29,219 bases of DNA from Cryptoclostridium sp036644995 (GCA_036644995.1 JAVXOZ010000028.1:1-29219); one strand, 5' to 3'; shown: positions 17,801 through 25,201, counted from the stretch's first letter. Numbers and translations: made by a program. Notes: generated by a model not told the origin, from the letters alone.

Positions 17801-18013
17801 CAGCCATGGCTCGGCACTGGCTTTGTCGATGAGTTCCATATCAATAAGACACTGGGGAAAAGAATCCCATAATTCTAAATCAGCAAGATCCCCCATAACA
17901 TTGGCACCGGGTATGGCGCAGTGGTTTGGAATATCATATAGCCAATATTGAATGCCGCATTTTTCCAAAATCTCCGTTGGCATTTTTTCAATTTTTATAT
18001 TATCATTCTTCAT
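14843..18013 (-). CDS. Hybrid sensor histidine kinase with two receiver domains
   Basis: A 1056-aa soluble-looking signalling protein with no clear membrane segment. The N-terminal half holds several PAS-like domains (PAC-like ends at ISAVGIAENI and FQAIGTAIDISERIRLE). The kinase core follows: HisKA with SHEIRTPMN (phospho-accepting His near residue 549), N box QQVLVNILANAIKFTPSGG, G1 DTGVGI and G2 GTGLGLAICKNL. Two receivers follow, the first with VDDD and the Asp in VDWKMPDMDG (near 842), the second with AEDH and the Asp in LMDIRMPVMDG (near 981). There is no C-terminal HPt domain, so a separate phosphotransfer partner may exist. The start is placed at 18013, where GAGG precedes ATG; an in-frame ATG at 18121 lacks a ribosome binding site. 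The target is unknown. Confidence 0.92.
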   Translation of the reverse strand: MKNDNIKIEKMPTEILEKCGIQYWLYDIPNHCAIPGANVMGDLADLELWDSFPQCLIDMELIDKASAEPWLEIHQRIAQGEAEISQEILVIENGVEIWKNIQYHTDFDENGKPISAVGIAENIRAFKRLSENYAKASKQCGVTMWMLDLIHKTIYDLNNATHMKIFDTYTTIYNVPEVFAEQDSPLHHEDVAAFNEMFKKLYAGEKTVSSVGRWWNDDHSSWLWYEISYTSIFDEKGKPFQAIGTAIDISERIRLEARYQEEIKWRRIHNQDVLGSFKLNLTQNICDDGQSEIDVILTFQGDGTVDDFFAHEYLAHVDEKDLKEYKKIFNRTNLLDLYGTGKTSIVRESYMSFWENKVHWIKVELDMFQNPKTGDIEAYIYATDIDQKKTAQSLVDTVVNMNYDFLALLDTTTEDYTLFSKTQGKTALPPFNTSNYKDEVARYNHEFLIEEDIQRNMEEMTYENLFAQLEKQDVYTIYCGIKEQDGTISRKKMQFTYIDELREKIILARSDITDIYNQEKEKNQALKDALLAAQQSSTAKSEFLSRMSHEIRTPMNTIIGMSALAVGCVNDPEQVSDYLSKVGIAARFLLSLINDVLDMSRIESGKVFIRHEEIPFEEFINGVNGICHAQALEKGVEYDAILNSYLEDVYIGDAMKLQQVLVNILANAIKFTPSGGKVQMIINQEKINDAEAMLRFIVNDTGVGINEEFLPQLFEPFEQQCSGSTTPYSGTGLGLAICKNLIDLMGGKISVNSIEGVGSEFIVEVKLKIAEKNKETTKIKPHLHLENLRALIVDDDILICQHTKEILLDMGLEVEYVISGAKAVEAVGKKWAKKEFYDIILVDWKMPDMDGIETTREIRKIVGFDVTIIIMTAYDWIVIEADAKNAGVNLLLSKPVFKSSLCSAFEKIYKHKEESSKQDSSEDFDFTGKRVLLAEDHLLNIEVAKKLLGAKHLEVEVAENGLRAIEIFAQKDAGYYNAILMDIRMPVMDGIAATKAIRQMRKSDAQTIPIIAMTANAFDEDIEKTKSAGMNAHLAKPIEPKLLYQTIQHFLNREEK

Positions 18014-18169
18014 AGCGGATACCTCACTCCATTGCAAATTCTTATTTTCTACATGGTTTACAGCCACTGCCACTTCTAAGTGAATAATTGTTCCCTTTCC
18101 ATTGCGGTTTTTCCCAAGCATTAAAAAATTCCGAGTAAATTGGGTGGGGGAAATTGCCCTGTGTGTATT

Positions 18170-18463
18170 TTACCCTTTCCCATATTGGGTAGGGGAAATA
18201 CACAAGGCTTGGTTCTGTGCATCAAAATAAAGAAAGACAAAACCTTTATCACGGTTCGCATTTAACATTTTACGAGTCGCATCAAAGAGTTTTGTCTTGT
18301 TATAAAGTACCATTAAGGTGCTATAATCCGCTAAATATTTTAGCTCTTTCAGTGCAGAGAAATGCCACATAGCCATTGATTTTTTGAGGCGAAAGAGAAT
18401 AGTTTCCCCTTCACTGAGTTTCCGTTTTTTTAAAGCCTCTGCAACTGAAATATAATTTTTCAC
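18170..18463 (-). CDS. Small protein of unknown function
   Basis: About 97 aa if translation starts at the GTG at 18463, which has GGGGGA six bases upstream, or 104 aa from the ATG at 18484. It is a basic, helix-rich protein with no motif I recognise; visible segments include ISVAEALKKRKLSEGETILF and GFVFLYFDAQNQALCIS. No membrane segment or signal peptide is evident. It lies 156 bp upstream of the hybrid kinase on the same strand and could be its partner, but nothing in the sequence proves this. The short phrase ATTGGGTRGGGGAAA occurs twice in the intervening gap (near 18140 and 18185). Confidence 0.6.
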   Translation of the reverse strand: MKNYISVAEALKKRKLSEGETILFRLKKSMAMWHFSALKELKYLADYSTLMVLYNKTKLFDATRKMLNANRDKGFVFLYFDAQNQALCISPTQYGKG

Positions 18464-18721
18464 ACTTATCCCCCATTTTCCCACAGGATATTCATAGTTT
18501 AATTGTAAGGGTTGAAATGAATAATGTCAACTTCTATCCATCAAACTTTATAGTTTTTATGATACCTCCAAAATAATAGCAACAGAGATAAAAACACTTG
18601 TACGAAGATACTTCATCAGTTACCGCAATAACCGTAGAATCTTTGCCTAAACCTCTGTGGAATTTGAAAACGCATATGGCAATACACATTTGCACACGCT
18701 TGCACATATTTGCATATAATT

Positions 18722-18739
18722 AATGCACCAAGGTGCATT
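18722..18739. repeat. Perfect 8-bp palindrome, AATGCACC-AA-GGTGCATT
   Basis: A short perfect inverted repeat in the 18485-19002 non-coding stretch, which contains no gene I can support. It shares GGTGCATT with the larger hairpin at 18904-18937. It could be an operator, or part of the repeat element that follows it. Confidence 0.6.
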
Positions 18740-18743
18740 GCAG

Positions 18744-18901
18744 ATTGTCAAAAAACATAGTTTTTTGGCAAGATGTCAGGCTGTTAAGAAAGCCTTAGAT
18801 TCGGCAAAACTCCCTGAACAGCGGCTGCTTATGTACCTAAATGTACATAAGCAGTGGATGGGAAGGGATTTTACCGAATATCAGGCTTTATCCACAGCCT
18901 A
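18744..18901. repeat. Dispersed structured repeat, copy A
   Basis: About 158 nt, similar along its length to 24007-24167: both begin ATTGTCAAAAAAC, continue through AAGATGYCAGGCT, and end with a TTTATCCACAGCCT block. It has an inner A-run/T-run stem (CAAAAAAC/GTTTTTTG) and a perfect 11-bp hairpin (TGCTTATGTAC at 18826-18836 with 18843-18853). No protein is encoded consistently in both copies. Confidence 0.85.
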
Positions 18902-18903
18902 AA

Positions 18904-18937
18904 ATGCACGAAGGTGCATTGAAACACCTTCGTGCAT
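18904..18937. repeat. Perfect 13-bp inverted repeat hairpin
   Basis: ATGCACGAAGGTG (18904-18916) pairs perfectly with CACCTTCGTGCAT (18925-18937) around CATTGAAA. It lies 66 bp past the stop of the leucine-rich-repeat gene that ends at 19003 on the - strand, so it may be that gene's terminator. No strong U-run follows in that direction. Confidence 0.7.
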
Positions 18938-19002
18938 TGAAAAATCACATCAAAACGGGTAATTGAAATATTTACATTTGGTTTAACCCTTAGATATTTT
19001 GT

Positions 19003-20667
19003 TTAAAATCTTAGAAATTTAGAAACCATTTTGGCGGCTTCAGCACGGGTGGCACTGCCGCTTGGGTCGAAGATATTACCGGGTTTACCACCGATAATTT
19101 CGGCTTGCTGCATAGCAGATACTTCTTCTTTTGCCCAATCCGCTATTTGTGCATCATCGTTAAAGGTAAATGCGGCAATGGTTTTAGGCAAGGTTACTTT
19201 TTTGTAAACCGCATAGCGTTTTATCATAACTGCCATTTCTTGGCGGCTGATATTTTCACCGGGGGCAAAACCCGCACCTTTGCCCTTTACTATTTTGTGT
19301 TTGAATGCCCATTCCACATATTGGGTATACCAAATATTGGCATCTACATCCGCAAAGGAGGTTTTATCCTTATATTGATCCAAATTTTCACCACTGGCTG
19401 TGGCTAAAATCTTAGCAAATTCACACCTTTTAATTTTACCCTCGGGATCATACATATTGTTTTCCTTACCATCGATAATACCTTTACTTACTAAATCCAT
19501 AACACATTCTTCATACCAAATATTCTTAGGAATATCAGAGAAACTTGTACTTTTAAAGAGAATTTTATTACTCTTAGCATAGGATTCAGCAGTACTGCCG
19601 CTGTTTCCATAAATTACAACCTTAGGACAACGCATAAACACATCTTTACCTATCTTGGTTACGCTGTCAGGAATGGTGATACTTTTTAAATTGCCACAAC
19701 TAAAAAACGCAGCTTCACCACCTATACCGGTTACATCCTTGGCTATGGTTACACTTGTTAAACCTTTACAACGATCAAACGCATAAGCACCTATACCGGT
19801 TACACTTTTGGGGATGGTGATACTTTTTAAACTATCACAACGCCCAAACCCAGCTGCACCAATGGTGGTTACACTCTCAGGGATGGTGATACTTATTAAA
19901 CTGTCACACATATTAAAGGCACTATCTTTAATAATTGTTACACCCTTGGGGATATCATATTTTGTTCTTGTATTGGCTATGGGATATTGAATCAATAGGG
20001 TTTTTGCCTTATCAAACAAAACACCATCTGCACTGGTATAATTGGGATTATCTGCCTCAACATCTATTGAAGTTAAAGCACCACAATAAGAAAACGCTAA
20101 ATCACCTATGGTGGTTACACTTTTGGGGATGGTGATACTTGTTATACCATCATTACTACTAAATGCCCAAGCACCTATTCTGGTTACACTGTTGGGGATA
20201 GTGATACTTTTTAAACTGTTACATTGATAAAATGCCCATTCATCTATACTCTTTACACCCTGGGAGATGGTAACACTTTTTAAAACGGGGCATTCCTTAA
20301 ACGCACCTTCACTTATACTCTCCACATTGCCGGGAATGGTCATGCTTGTTAAAAGATCACAATTCCGAAACACATCAGTACCCATGCTGGTTACAGTTTT
20401 GGGGATGATGACACTTGTTACAAGGTCACAATTCCAAAACGCATTACGAGCTATACTTGTAACGGTCTTTCCTTTAATACTTTCGGGGATAGTAATTACC
20501 CCTTTTGCCGTGGAAACGTCACAGTATTTAATTGTAGCCTCATCACCCCAAACTTCATAGGTAAAAACACCATCACGTCCCTCATTTGCTGCTACGGGCA
20601 TTGCATACAGCATTAAAAACGCTGAAACCATTATTACCATAGCCAAAAGTTTTTTAATATTTTTCAT
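19003..20667 (-). CDS. Secreted BspA-type leucine-rich-repeat protein with three SLH domains
   Basis: A 554-aa cell-surface protein. A Sec signal peptide (MKNIKKLLAMVIMVSAFLML, cleavage probably after the AMPVAA region) is followed by a long array of BspA/LRR_5 repeats (about residues 50-375). The repeats are about 23 residues long, with the recurrent phrase LKSITIPxSVTxIGxxAF. Three S-layer homology domains end the protein (about 375-554; markers are FSDIPKNIWYEECV, FADVDANIWYTQYVEWA and FNDDAQIADWAKEEVSAM). SLH domains bind pyruvylated cell-wall polymers and BspA repeats often mediate adhesion, so a surface adhesin is the best guess. The start is placed at 20667, where AAGGAGG has proper spacing; the ATG two codons earlier abuts the ribosome binding site. 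Confidence 0.92.
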   Translation of the reverse strand: MKNIKKLLAMVIMVSAFLMLYAMPVAANEGRDGVFTYEVWGDEATIKYCDVSTAKGVITIPESIKGKTVTSIARNAFWNCDLVTSVIIPKTVTSMGTDVFRNCDLLTSMTIPGNVESISEGAFKECPVLKSVTISQGVKSIDEWAFYQCNSLKSITIPNSVTRIGAWAFSSNDGITSITIPKSVTTIGDLAFSYCGALTSIDVEADNPNYTSADGVLFDKAKTLLIQYPIANTRTKYDIPKGVTIIKDSAFNMCDSLISITIPESVTTIGAAGFGRCDSLKSITIPKSVTGIGAYAFDRCKGLTSVTIAKDVTGIGGEAAFFSCGNLKSITIPDSVTKIGKDVFMRCPKVVIYGNSGSTAESYAKSNKILFKSTSFSDIPKNIWYEECVMDLVSKGIIDGKENNMYDPEGKIKRCEFAKILATASGENLDQYKDKTSFADVDANIWYTQYVEWAFKHKIVKGKGAGFAPGENISRQEMAVMIKRYAVYKKVTLPKTIAAFTFNDDAQIADWAKEEVSAMQQAEIIGGKPGNIFDPSGSATRAEAAKMVSKFLRF

Positions 20668-20783
20668 AAACATCCTCCTTCTACACTTTCACATAAAGTA
20701 CCCAACAACTTTACAAATATATTGCTATTATAACACAAAAAATATGCTTTACAAGTGCAAAACAAGGTGCATTGGCAAATAAA

Positions 20784-20914
20784 GTTGTTTAATGTCAAAA
20801 CCCATAAGCCATAACCAGATTTTTCCTTTTCACATCCCCAAAAAAACACCCAAGCCCATCTTTGAAAAACCATAAAAAATTCATTTACAAATAAAATTAA
20901 ATCTATACTAAATG
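20784..20914. repeat. Dispersed repeat C (related to 28576-28713)
   Basis: The tract from AATGTCA through CAAGCCCATCTTTGAAAAA to TTTACAAATAAAATTAAATC is repeated with few changes at 28576-28713; the last 30 bp are the best conserved. It lies just outside the stop of the DUF819 gene, in the 20668-20917 gap, where I see no gene. Confidence 0.8.
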
Positions 20915-20917
20915 TTA

Positions 20918-22084
20918 TTATGCAAATAATCGCATTAATTGTCCTACTATCAAACCGCCGTATGTACCTATTATATATCCCATAAGCGCCATCAAAACTC
21001 CTACGGGAACCAGTGCACTACTATATGACGCTGCTAAAATAGGAGCTGAGGCTGTACCTCCGATATTTGCCAAACTGGCCACACCACAAGTAAACATATC
21101 CAATTTAAATATTTTAGCAAAAATAAGAAGTATCACTGCATGAATTCCCAAAATCATAAATCCTGTCAAAATCCAAAGTGGTGCAGCTGTAAGCTCTGAT
21201 AAATTTGCTCTGGAAGCCAATAATGCAATAACGATATAAAGCATAACATTAGATAATTCACTTGAACCCGACAATTTTCCCATTGGCGTAACGGCGCCTA
21301 CCAAACCAATAACGGTAATTACCATAACGGTCCATGTAGCTTTATCCAAGAATGGAAATGCTGCGTTAATTCCTACCCCCATCTTCTGGCATATGGCAGA
21401 TACCAACAGAGAAGACGCCAGGAGTATCATAATGCTCACATATGTAATGGGTTTAGCAGGGGAATCGCTATTTTCACTTTCTAAACGGCTGCATACCGCA
21501 TCTAAGGCTTGGGTATTTGCCTTAGTCCATTTGTTAAACTGAGCGGCAAAATTCACAATCCACAATAAGAACATAACCCAAATAGAATAGTCAATGGAAT
21601 CAACGACCAAAGCATAGGCCATATCACCCTCACTAATATTCAGAGCTGCCTGAATTGCCATCATATTACCGGAACCACCCATCCAGCTTCCACACAGAGC
21701 CGCCAGTGGTTTCCACGCTTCAGCACCTAATACGTTATGTAAAACAGCAAATGTTATCACAAAACCGATACCAATGGAGATACTGGCTGCAAAGAATCCA
21801 CCCAACATTTTCGGCCCCAGCTTAACAATCTTTCTAATATCGCATCGGAGAAGCATCATAAAAATCATACAATATAAAACATTGTTTTTTAATGCTTCGT
21901 ATGTAGCTTGGGTATCTCCCAAATCCCATACTTTTAAAGTGCAAAAAATCATAGCAAATACATACAGTAAAACAACAGGTGGCATATATTTGAAAAATTT
22001 TGATTTTGTATAATGCTCTAAACCTATTAAAAATGCCGCTAAAGAAAGTAATACAGCAAAGTAAGTGAATCCGTCCGTAATCAT
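20918..22084 (-). CDS. DUF819-family integral membrane protein
   Basis: A 388-aa protein with about ten to eleven predicted membrane helices. Its sequence resembles the DUF819 (YjcL-like) family: a conserved GSWMGGSGNMMAIQAALNIS segment in the middle, and near the C-terminus CGVASLANIGGTASAPILAA. Its length is typical. The family's function is not established; transport of a small molecule has been suggested from topology. A hydrophilic loop (about residues 190-215) separates two similar halves. The start has GGGGATAGGT directly before ATG. It is monocistronic as far as visible and lies between repeat-rich spacers. Confidence 0.85.
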   Translation of the reverse strand: MITDGFTYFAVLLSLAAFLIGLEHYTKSKFFKYMPPVVLLYVFAMIFCTLKVWDLGDTQATYEALKNNVLYCMIFMMLLRCDIRKIVKLGPKMLGGFFAASISIGIGFVITFAVLHNVLGAEAWKPLAALCGSWMGGSGNMMAIQAALNISEGDMAYALVVDSIDYSIWVMFLLWIVNFAAQFNKWTKANTQALDAVCSRLESENSDSPAKPITYVSIMILLASSLLVSAICQKMGVGINAAFPFLDKATWTVMVITVIGLVGAVTPMGKLSGSSELSNVMLYIVIALLASRANLSELTAAPLWILTGFMILGIHAVILLIFAKIFKLDMFTCGVASLANIGGTASAPILAASYSSALVPVGVLMALMGYIIGTYGGLIVGQLMRLFA

Positions 22085-22124
22085 ACCTATCCCCTTTTTT
22101 TGTTTTTATTCCATATTCTTAATT

Positions 22125-22186
22125 ATTCTATGTTTCCAATTATTTTCCTTTTTTTATTCTATATTTCCAATTATTTTCCTTTTTTT
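22125..22186. repeat. 31-bp tandem duplication
   Basis: The unit ATTCTATGTTTCCAATTATT plus TTCCTTTTTTT is repeated back to back (22125-22155 and 22156-22186) with one base change. It lies 41 bp upstream of the DUF819 start and so may alter that gene's promoter spacing. Confidence 0.85.
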
Positions 22187-22192
22187 ATAGGT

Positions 22193-22289
22193 AATTATCT
22201 CACACCGTATTATTTCTCCACAATACATCAGAAGCTTAAAACCTTTAATTACCTGAAATACACTTATCTATATTTTAGGTGAGATAATT
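22193..22289. repeat. 97-bp segment bounded by 11-bp inverted repeats
   Basis: AATTATCTCAC (22193-22203) is inverted as GTGAGATAATT (22279-22289). The enclosed A+T-rich segment encodes nothing recognisable. Miniature-transposon-like ends are possible, but no clear target duplication is seen. Confidence 0.45.
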
Positions 22290-22420
22290 TTTGATAGGCG
22301 GGTTTGAGGTTTTTCGCAAAAACTTATCACAACTATTTTTGATTTTTTCAGATAATCCCCGATCTTTACCTTTGGGGATTGTTCCGCCTTGAGCCTTACC
22401 AACCCAAGCACCTAACACGG

Positions 22421-22545
22421 CTAAATTCTTCCCTTTGGTATTCTGATAATGGCGGTTGTACCCACGCCCACCTCGCTTTTGATTTCAAGTGTTCCACCGC
22501 TTTAGCTAATACGCTTTTGGCAATATTCAGCTCATAGTCTTTGGG
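22421..22545 (-). pseudogene. Decayed C-terminus of a histidine kinase
   Basis: On the - strand the sequence reads GGTLEIKSEVGVGTTAIIRI, then PKGRI and TAG, the unmistakable end of a HATPase_c domain. Immediately upstream, in another frame, LNIAKSVLAKA supplies the helix that normally precedes it. A one-base indel near 22498-22499 separates the two. No G1/G2 boxes, HisKA or start can be found further upstream, so only about 40 codons remain. The rest of the 22085-22770 gap carries the two repeat features above, a small hairpin at 22354-22380 (AATCCCC/GGGGATT) and the promoter at 22657-22685. Confidence 0.7.
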
Positions 22546-22656
22546 TCTGTATTCTGGAGGATTGAAGTCACTTTCCTGTTTTATTTTTATAATACAACAC
22601 GAAGCGTCGGAAAAGCGTCGGAAATTTCACTGCAAACACAATTTTTTTGAATAGGC

Positions 22657-22685
22657 TTAACTTCCTACGCTTTTTATGGTATACT
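22657..22685 (+). promoter_or_regulatory. Sigma-70-type promoter for the GGDEF gene
   Basis: TTAACT (22657-22662) and TATACT (22680-22685) are separated by 17 bp. The leader to the ATG at 22771 then contains a run of 10-bp repeats. Confidence 0.6.
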
Positions 22686-22712
22686 TAAATTGAAATAACA
22701 TAAGCTGTGCTG

Positions 22713-22748
22713 AAATAGATAGAAATAGATAGAAATAGATAGAAATAG
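22713..22748. repeat. 10-bp microsatellite in the GGDEF gene leader
   Basis: AAATAGATAG is repeated about three and a half times without interruption, between the predicted promoter and the ribosome binding site (TTGGAG) of the gene at 22771. Copy-number slippage could change leader length and so expression; this is an inference. Confidence 0.8.
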
Positions 22749-22770
22749 AGCAAAACTTGGAGCAAATAAT

Positions 22771-23934
22771 ATGAAAGCAAAAATTAAAGATTTATTTTAT
22801 AGATTGGCATATCTGGATTGTACAGGTGCCTGCAAAAAAGCAGACACTTATTTTTATAGATTTTCCCGTGAGATTGGGCAAAACAACCTGCGCATGATGC
22901 GTAGTATGTCTGTGTTTATGCTTGTAATCAGCTTTTTCGTCATTGCAAGCTCCTTCACTCACATTGGCACAAGGTACTTATTCCATATTTATATTGGGAT
23001 TATCTTTTTTGAAATCGCAGTTTTGGTTTTGATACAGTGGCTTTTACAAAAAGATTTTTCGCCTAAAACATATACCGTTTTAACCGCACTACACCTCTTT
23101 CATATGCTTGCCATCAGCGGTTATATCAGTGTGTTTTATTGTCAAGAGGAAGCAGGGCTGCTTTTTGTTGTGGTTCTTACCATTTCATCCATGATTTTCG
23201 CCCTGCCAACCATGATTACCATGAGCATTTCTACACTCAGCACCATTGCAATGATAATTGCCAGTTATTTTGTAAAGGACAGCTATTGGTTCGAATCCGA
23301 TGTTCTCAATGGTGTTAGTGTGCTGCTTTTTTCCTTTATGTTTGGCTGGCGGGTAAACCGAATACGGGCGGAAGAAGCTTTTGCACGAGCCGATGCCCAA
23401 AGGCTCAATGGTGAGCTTAAAAAAATAAGTGTTACCGATTCCCTTACGGGACTGTATAACCACCGCAGCTTCCAAGAGAACTATTATGAAATGTTTCACA
23501 GAGCAAGCACTGAGAGGCTTCCAATGGGCGTGATTATGATGGATTTGGATAGGTTCAAAAAGTTTAATGATCATTATGGGCACGTGTCCGGAGATTATTG
23601 CTTAAAACGGGTTGCCGATGCCATTGCCGCTGTTGTACCCGAGGGCGCAATCCTTTGCCGCTACGGCGGTGAGGAATTTATTGCACTGCTGGACGAAAAT
23701 CTTTGTTACAGGGCAATAGATATAGGCGAGGATATTCGCAGGGCCGTAGCGGCCTTGAAGATTTCCCATGCTCACTCCGGGTCTAAGTTAAAGGTGATAA
23801 CATTGAGCCTGGGCGCTTATGTGGGAGTTCCCTTAAAGAACGAACAGCCCATGAGCTTTGTGGAGCGAGCGGATAAGGCTATGTACCAAAGCAAGGAAGC
23901 GGGACGAAACCGCTTAACCGTAACCATTGGGTAG
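22771..23934 (+). CDS. Membrane-bound GGDEF-domain protein (probable diguanylate cyclase)
   Basis: A 387-aa protein. After about 45 cytoplasmic residues there are roughly five to six membrane helices (about 45-200), then a short helical linker and a GGDEF domain (about 215-385). The domain has VTDSLTGLYNHRSF, the metal-binding MDLDRFKKFND and an intact catalytic RYGGEEF motif, so synthesis of c-di-GMP from two GTP is expected. An RxxD-type inhibitory site is not obvious before the active site. There is no EAL domain. The start is supported by TTGGAGC upstream. The gene ends in TAG, unusual here; if UAG were read through as pyrrolysine, translation would stop three sense codons later at TAA. 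Confidence 0.9.
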   Translation: MKAKIKDLFYRLAYLDCTGACKKADTYFYRFSREIGQNNLRMMRSMSVFMLVISFFVIASSFTHIGTRYLFHIYIGIIFFEIAVLVLIQWLLQKDFSPKTYTVLTALHLFHMLAISGYISVFYCQEEAGLLFVVVLTISSMIFALPTMITMSISTLSTIAMIIASYFVKDSYWFESDVLNGVSVLLFSFMFGWRVNRIRAEEAFARADAQRLNGELKKISVTDSLTGLYNHRSFQENYYEMFHRASTERLPMGVIMMDLDRFKKFNDHYGHVSGDYCLKRVADAIAAVVPEGAILCRYGGEEFIALLDENLCYRAIDIGEDIRRAVAALKISHAHSGSKLKVITLSLGAYVGVPLKNEQPMSFVERADKAMYQSKEAGRNRLTVTIG

Positions 23935-23969
23935 ATAAAGCACTAAAGCATATTACTGTAAAACACCAT

Positions 23970-24004
23970 TAAAAAAGCCCCTAAACCAACGTTTAGGGGC
24001 TTTC
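23970..24004. terminator. Terminator of the GGDEF gene
   Basis: AAAGCCCCTAAAC pairs with GTTTAGGGGCTTT around a very short loop and is flanked by an A-run and TTTC. It begins about 36 bp after the stop at 23934 and is a strong intrinsic terminator. Confidence 0.85.
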
Positions 24005-24006
24005 AT

Positions 24007-24167
24007 ATTGTCAAAAAACAGTCGTTTTTTGATAAGATGCCAGGCTTTCGAGAAAGGCTTAGAACGGGGAAAACTCGCCAAGCTGGGGACGTGCAGTGTA
24101 CCTTGATGTACATAAGCGGTCCCAGATTGGAGATTTTACCCAATATCAGACTTTATCCACAGCCTAT
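24007..24167. repeat. Dispersed structured repeat, copy B
   Basis: About 161 nt matching 18744-18901 (shared blocks ATTGTCAAAAAAC, AAGATG.CAGGCTTT, GATGTACATAAGC or AATGTACATAAGC, ATATCAG.CTTTATCCACAG). The A-run/T-run stem is kept as TCAAAAAAC/GTTTTTTGA. It starts directly after the GGDEF terminator. The apparent reading frame through it (from 24037) is not conserved in copy A. Confidence 0.85.
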
Positions 24168-24288
24168 AATATTTTCCATAAATATTTTATTAAGCTATAA
24201 ACCAACAAATAAAGCTTCCTACCCAATAGCCAAAACAACCAAAAATCCCATAATCCCCAAAATACCACAACCTTGAAAAAAGACCATT

Positions 24289-24321
24289 AAAATTAGGGAT
24301 GGAACAAAGCCACCCCTAATT
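24289..24321. terminator. Hairpin in the 24170-24333 spacer
   Basis: AAATTAGGG and CCCTAATTT pair perfectly around a 15-nt loop. It lies downstream of the small leftward frame at 24334-24459 and could end the transcript coming from 24885. Confidence 0.55.
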
Positions 24322-24333
24322 TCATTTAATCTG

Positions 24334-24459
24334 CTAATTCAATTTTTTTCTTTGGCTTTCCCAAAGGGTTAGGTTAAGGGCAAAAGACCAAATGGCTGTC
24401 ATTGTAGCATACAAATAAACAGCAATATAGCTTTGAGAAAGATGAAAAGTCCAGAACAT
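24334..24459 (-). CDS. Possible 41-aa single-span membrane peptide
   Basis: A short frame with a hydrophobic centre (IAVYLYATMTAIWSFALNL) and a basic tail (WESQRKK), ending in TAG. Read through as pyrrolysine it would end four codons later at TGA. It begins 21 bp after the Sel1-repeat gene on the same strand. The ribosome binding site is weak (GGTGG too close to the ATG). It may be a genuine small membrane protein or the tail of a lost transporter; I cannot decide between these. Confidence 0.3.
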   Translation of the reverse strand: MFWTFHLSQSYIAVYLYATMTAIWSFALNLTLWESQRKKLN

Positions 24460-24480
24460 CACCACCGGTTAATAGATTAT

Positions 24481-24885
24481 TTACTTATTAGTGGAATGCT
24501 GCAAAGCAAGAATCTCCTTTGCCTCAGCATCACCGGCATCTGCCGCCATTTGAAGTAGACCTATTTCTTTTTTTCTATCATATCCAAAACCCTCCATACC
24601 CAATTCCTTGCTATTCATTGCTTCGCTATATTGGCGTGACAAGGTTTTCATGGATCTTACATCACCGCGGTTAATTGCTTTTGTAAACCATTCAAGTGAT
24701 TTATCCTTCTTTTGTTTTTGCATAAAATACATACCCAACCACCACATATCATCTACATTGCCTTCGTTGGCAGAATCAATTTTTGCATGTACATTCTGAA
24801 ATTCACCAACAGTGCGATTTTTGTGTTTAGTAAAAAATATACAACCTACTATAACTACAATTAATAATACTACTACATAACCCAT
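24481..24885 (-). CDS. Small membrane-anchored protein with Sel1-like repeats
   Basis: A 134-aa protein. An N-terminal membrane helix (about residues 2-19, YVVVLLIVVIVGCIFF) is followed by a soluble part with two or three Sel1/TPR-like helical repeats (DMWWLGMYFMQKQKKDKSLE, WFTKAINRGDVRSMKTLS, and the typical GLLQMAADAGDAEAKEILA at the end). Sel1 repeats mediate protein-protein contacts; the partner is unknown. The start is placed at 24885, seven bases after AGGAG; the ATG two codons earlier is too close to that site. The anchor suggests the repeats face the cytoplasm or the cell wall. Confidence 0.75.
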   Translation of the reverse strand: MGYVVVLLIVVIVGCIFFTKHKNRTVGEFQNVHAKIDSANEGNVDDMWWLGMYFMQKQKKDKSLEWFTKAINRGDVRSMKTLSRQYSEAMNSKELGMEGFGYDRKKEIGLLQMAADAGDAEAKEILALQHSTNK

Positions 24886-25008
24886 TGACATTCTCCTTTT
24901 TTTTCACATAAAACAATCTTTACAGCATACAACTACTTTACTCCCTACGGTATTTTGTTAAAAATTATTACCGCTGATTTATTTCCTATGAAATTACTAC
25001 CAATATAA

Positions 25009-25039
25009 TAAAGGAGTACCGATATTGGGTACTCCTTTA
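25009..25039. terminator. Terminator after the 34-aa zinc ribbon gene
   Basis: AAAGGAGTACC and GGTACTCCTTT form a perfect 11-bp stem with a short loop. A- and T-rich tracts on both sides make it bidirectional. It follows the leftward zinc ribbon stop at 25052 by 13 bp. Confidence 0.8.
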
Positions 25040-25051
25040 TTTTTATTAGTA

Positions 25052-25156
25052 TTAGAAAATACGAATCATTATTTTTAAACAGTTGGGGCAAACCGGGGGA
25101 GTATCATTATTACTCGTAACTATTTTGTCACATTCAGGACATTTGTATTTTGCCAT
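25052..25156 (-). CDS. 34-aa zinc ribbon protein
   Basis: A tiny protein with two CxxC knuckles: it begins MAKYKCPECDKIV and continues with PPVCPNCLKIM, the pattern of a minimal zinc ribbon or rubredoxin-like metal site. AGGAG precedes the ATG with normal spacing and a strong terminator follows the TAA, so it is probably a real, separately transcribed gene. Function unknown. It may bind Zn or Fe. It is one of three ribbon-type mini-proteins within 1 kb, all on this strand. Confidence 0.75.
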   Translation of the reverse strand: MAKYKCPECDKIVTSNNDTPPVCPNCLKIMIRIF

Positions 25157-25201
25157 AATCCCACTCTCCTTAACTTAATATTTTTTTTAAAGCTTAGTTA
25201 G

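Noticed and set aside
22270..22420. A short coding frame on the - strand (containing GKAQGGTIPKGKDRG)
   Set aside because: It has no start or ribosome binding site, overlaps the histidine-kinase relic in another frame, and matches no family I know.
24037..24276. A 79-aa protein
   Set aside because: It lies across dispersed repeat copy B, and the frame is not kept in copy A.
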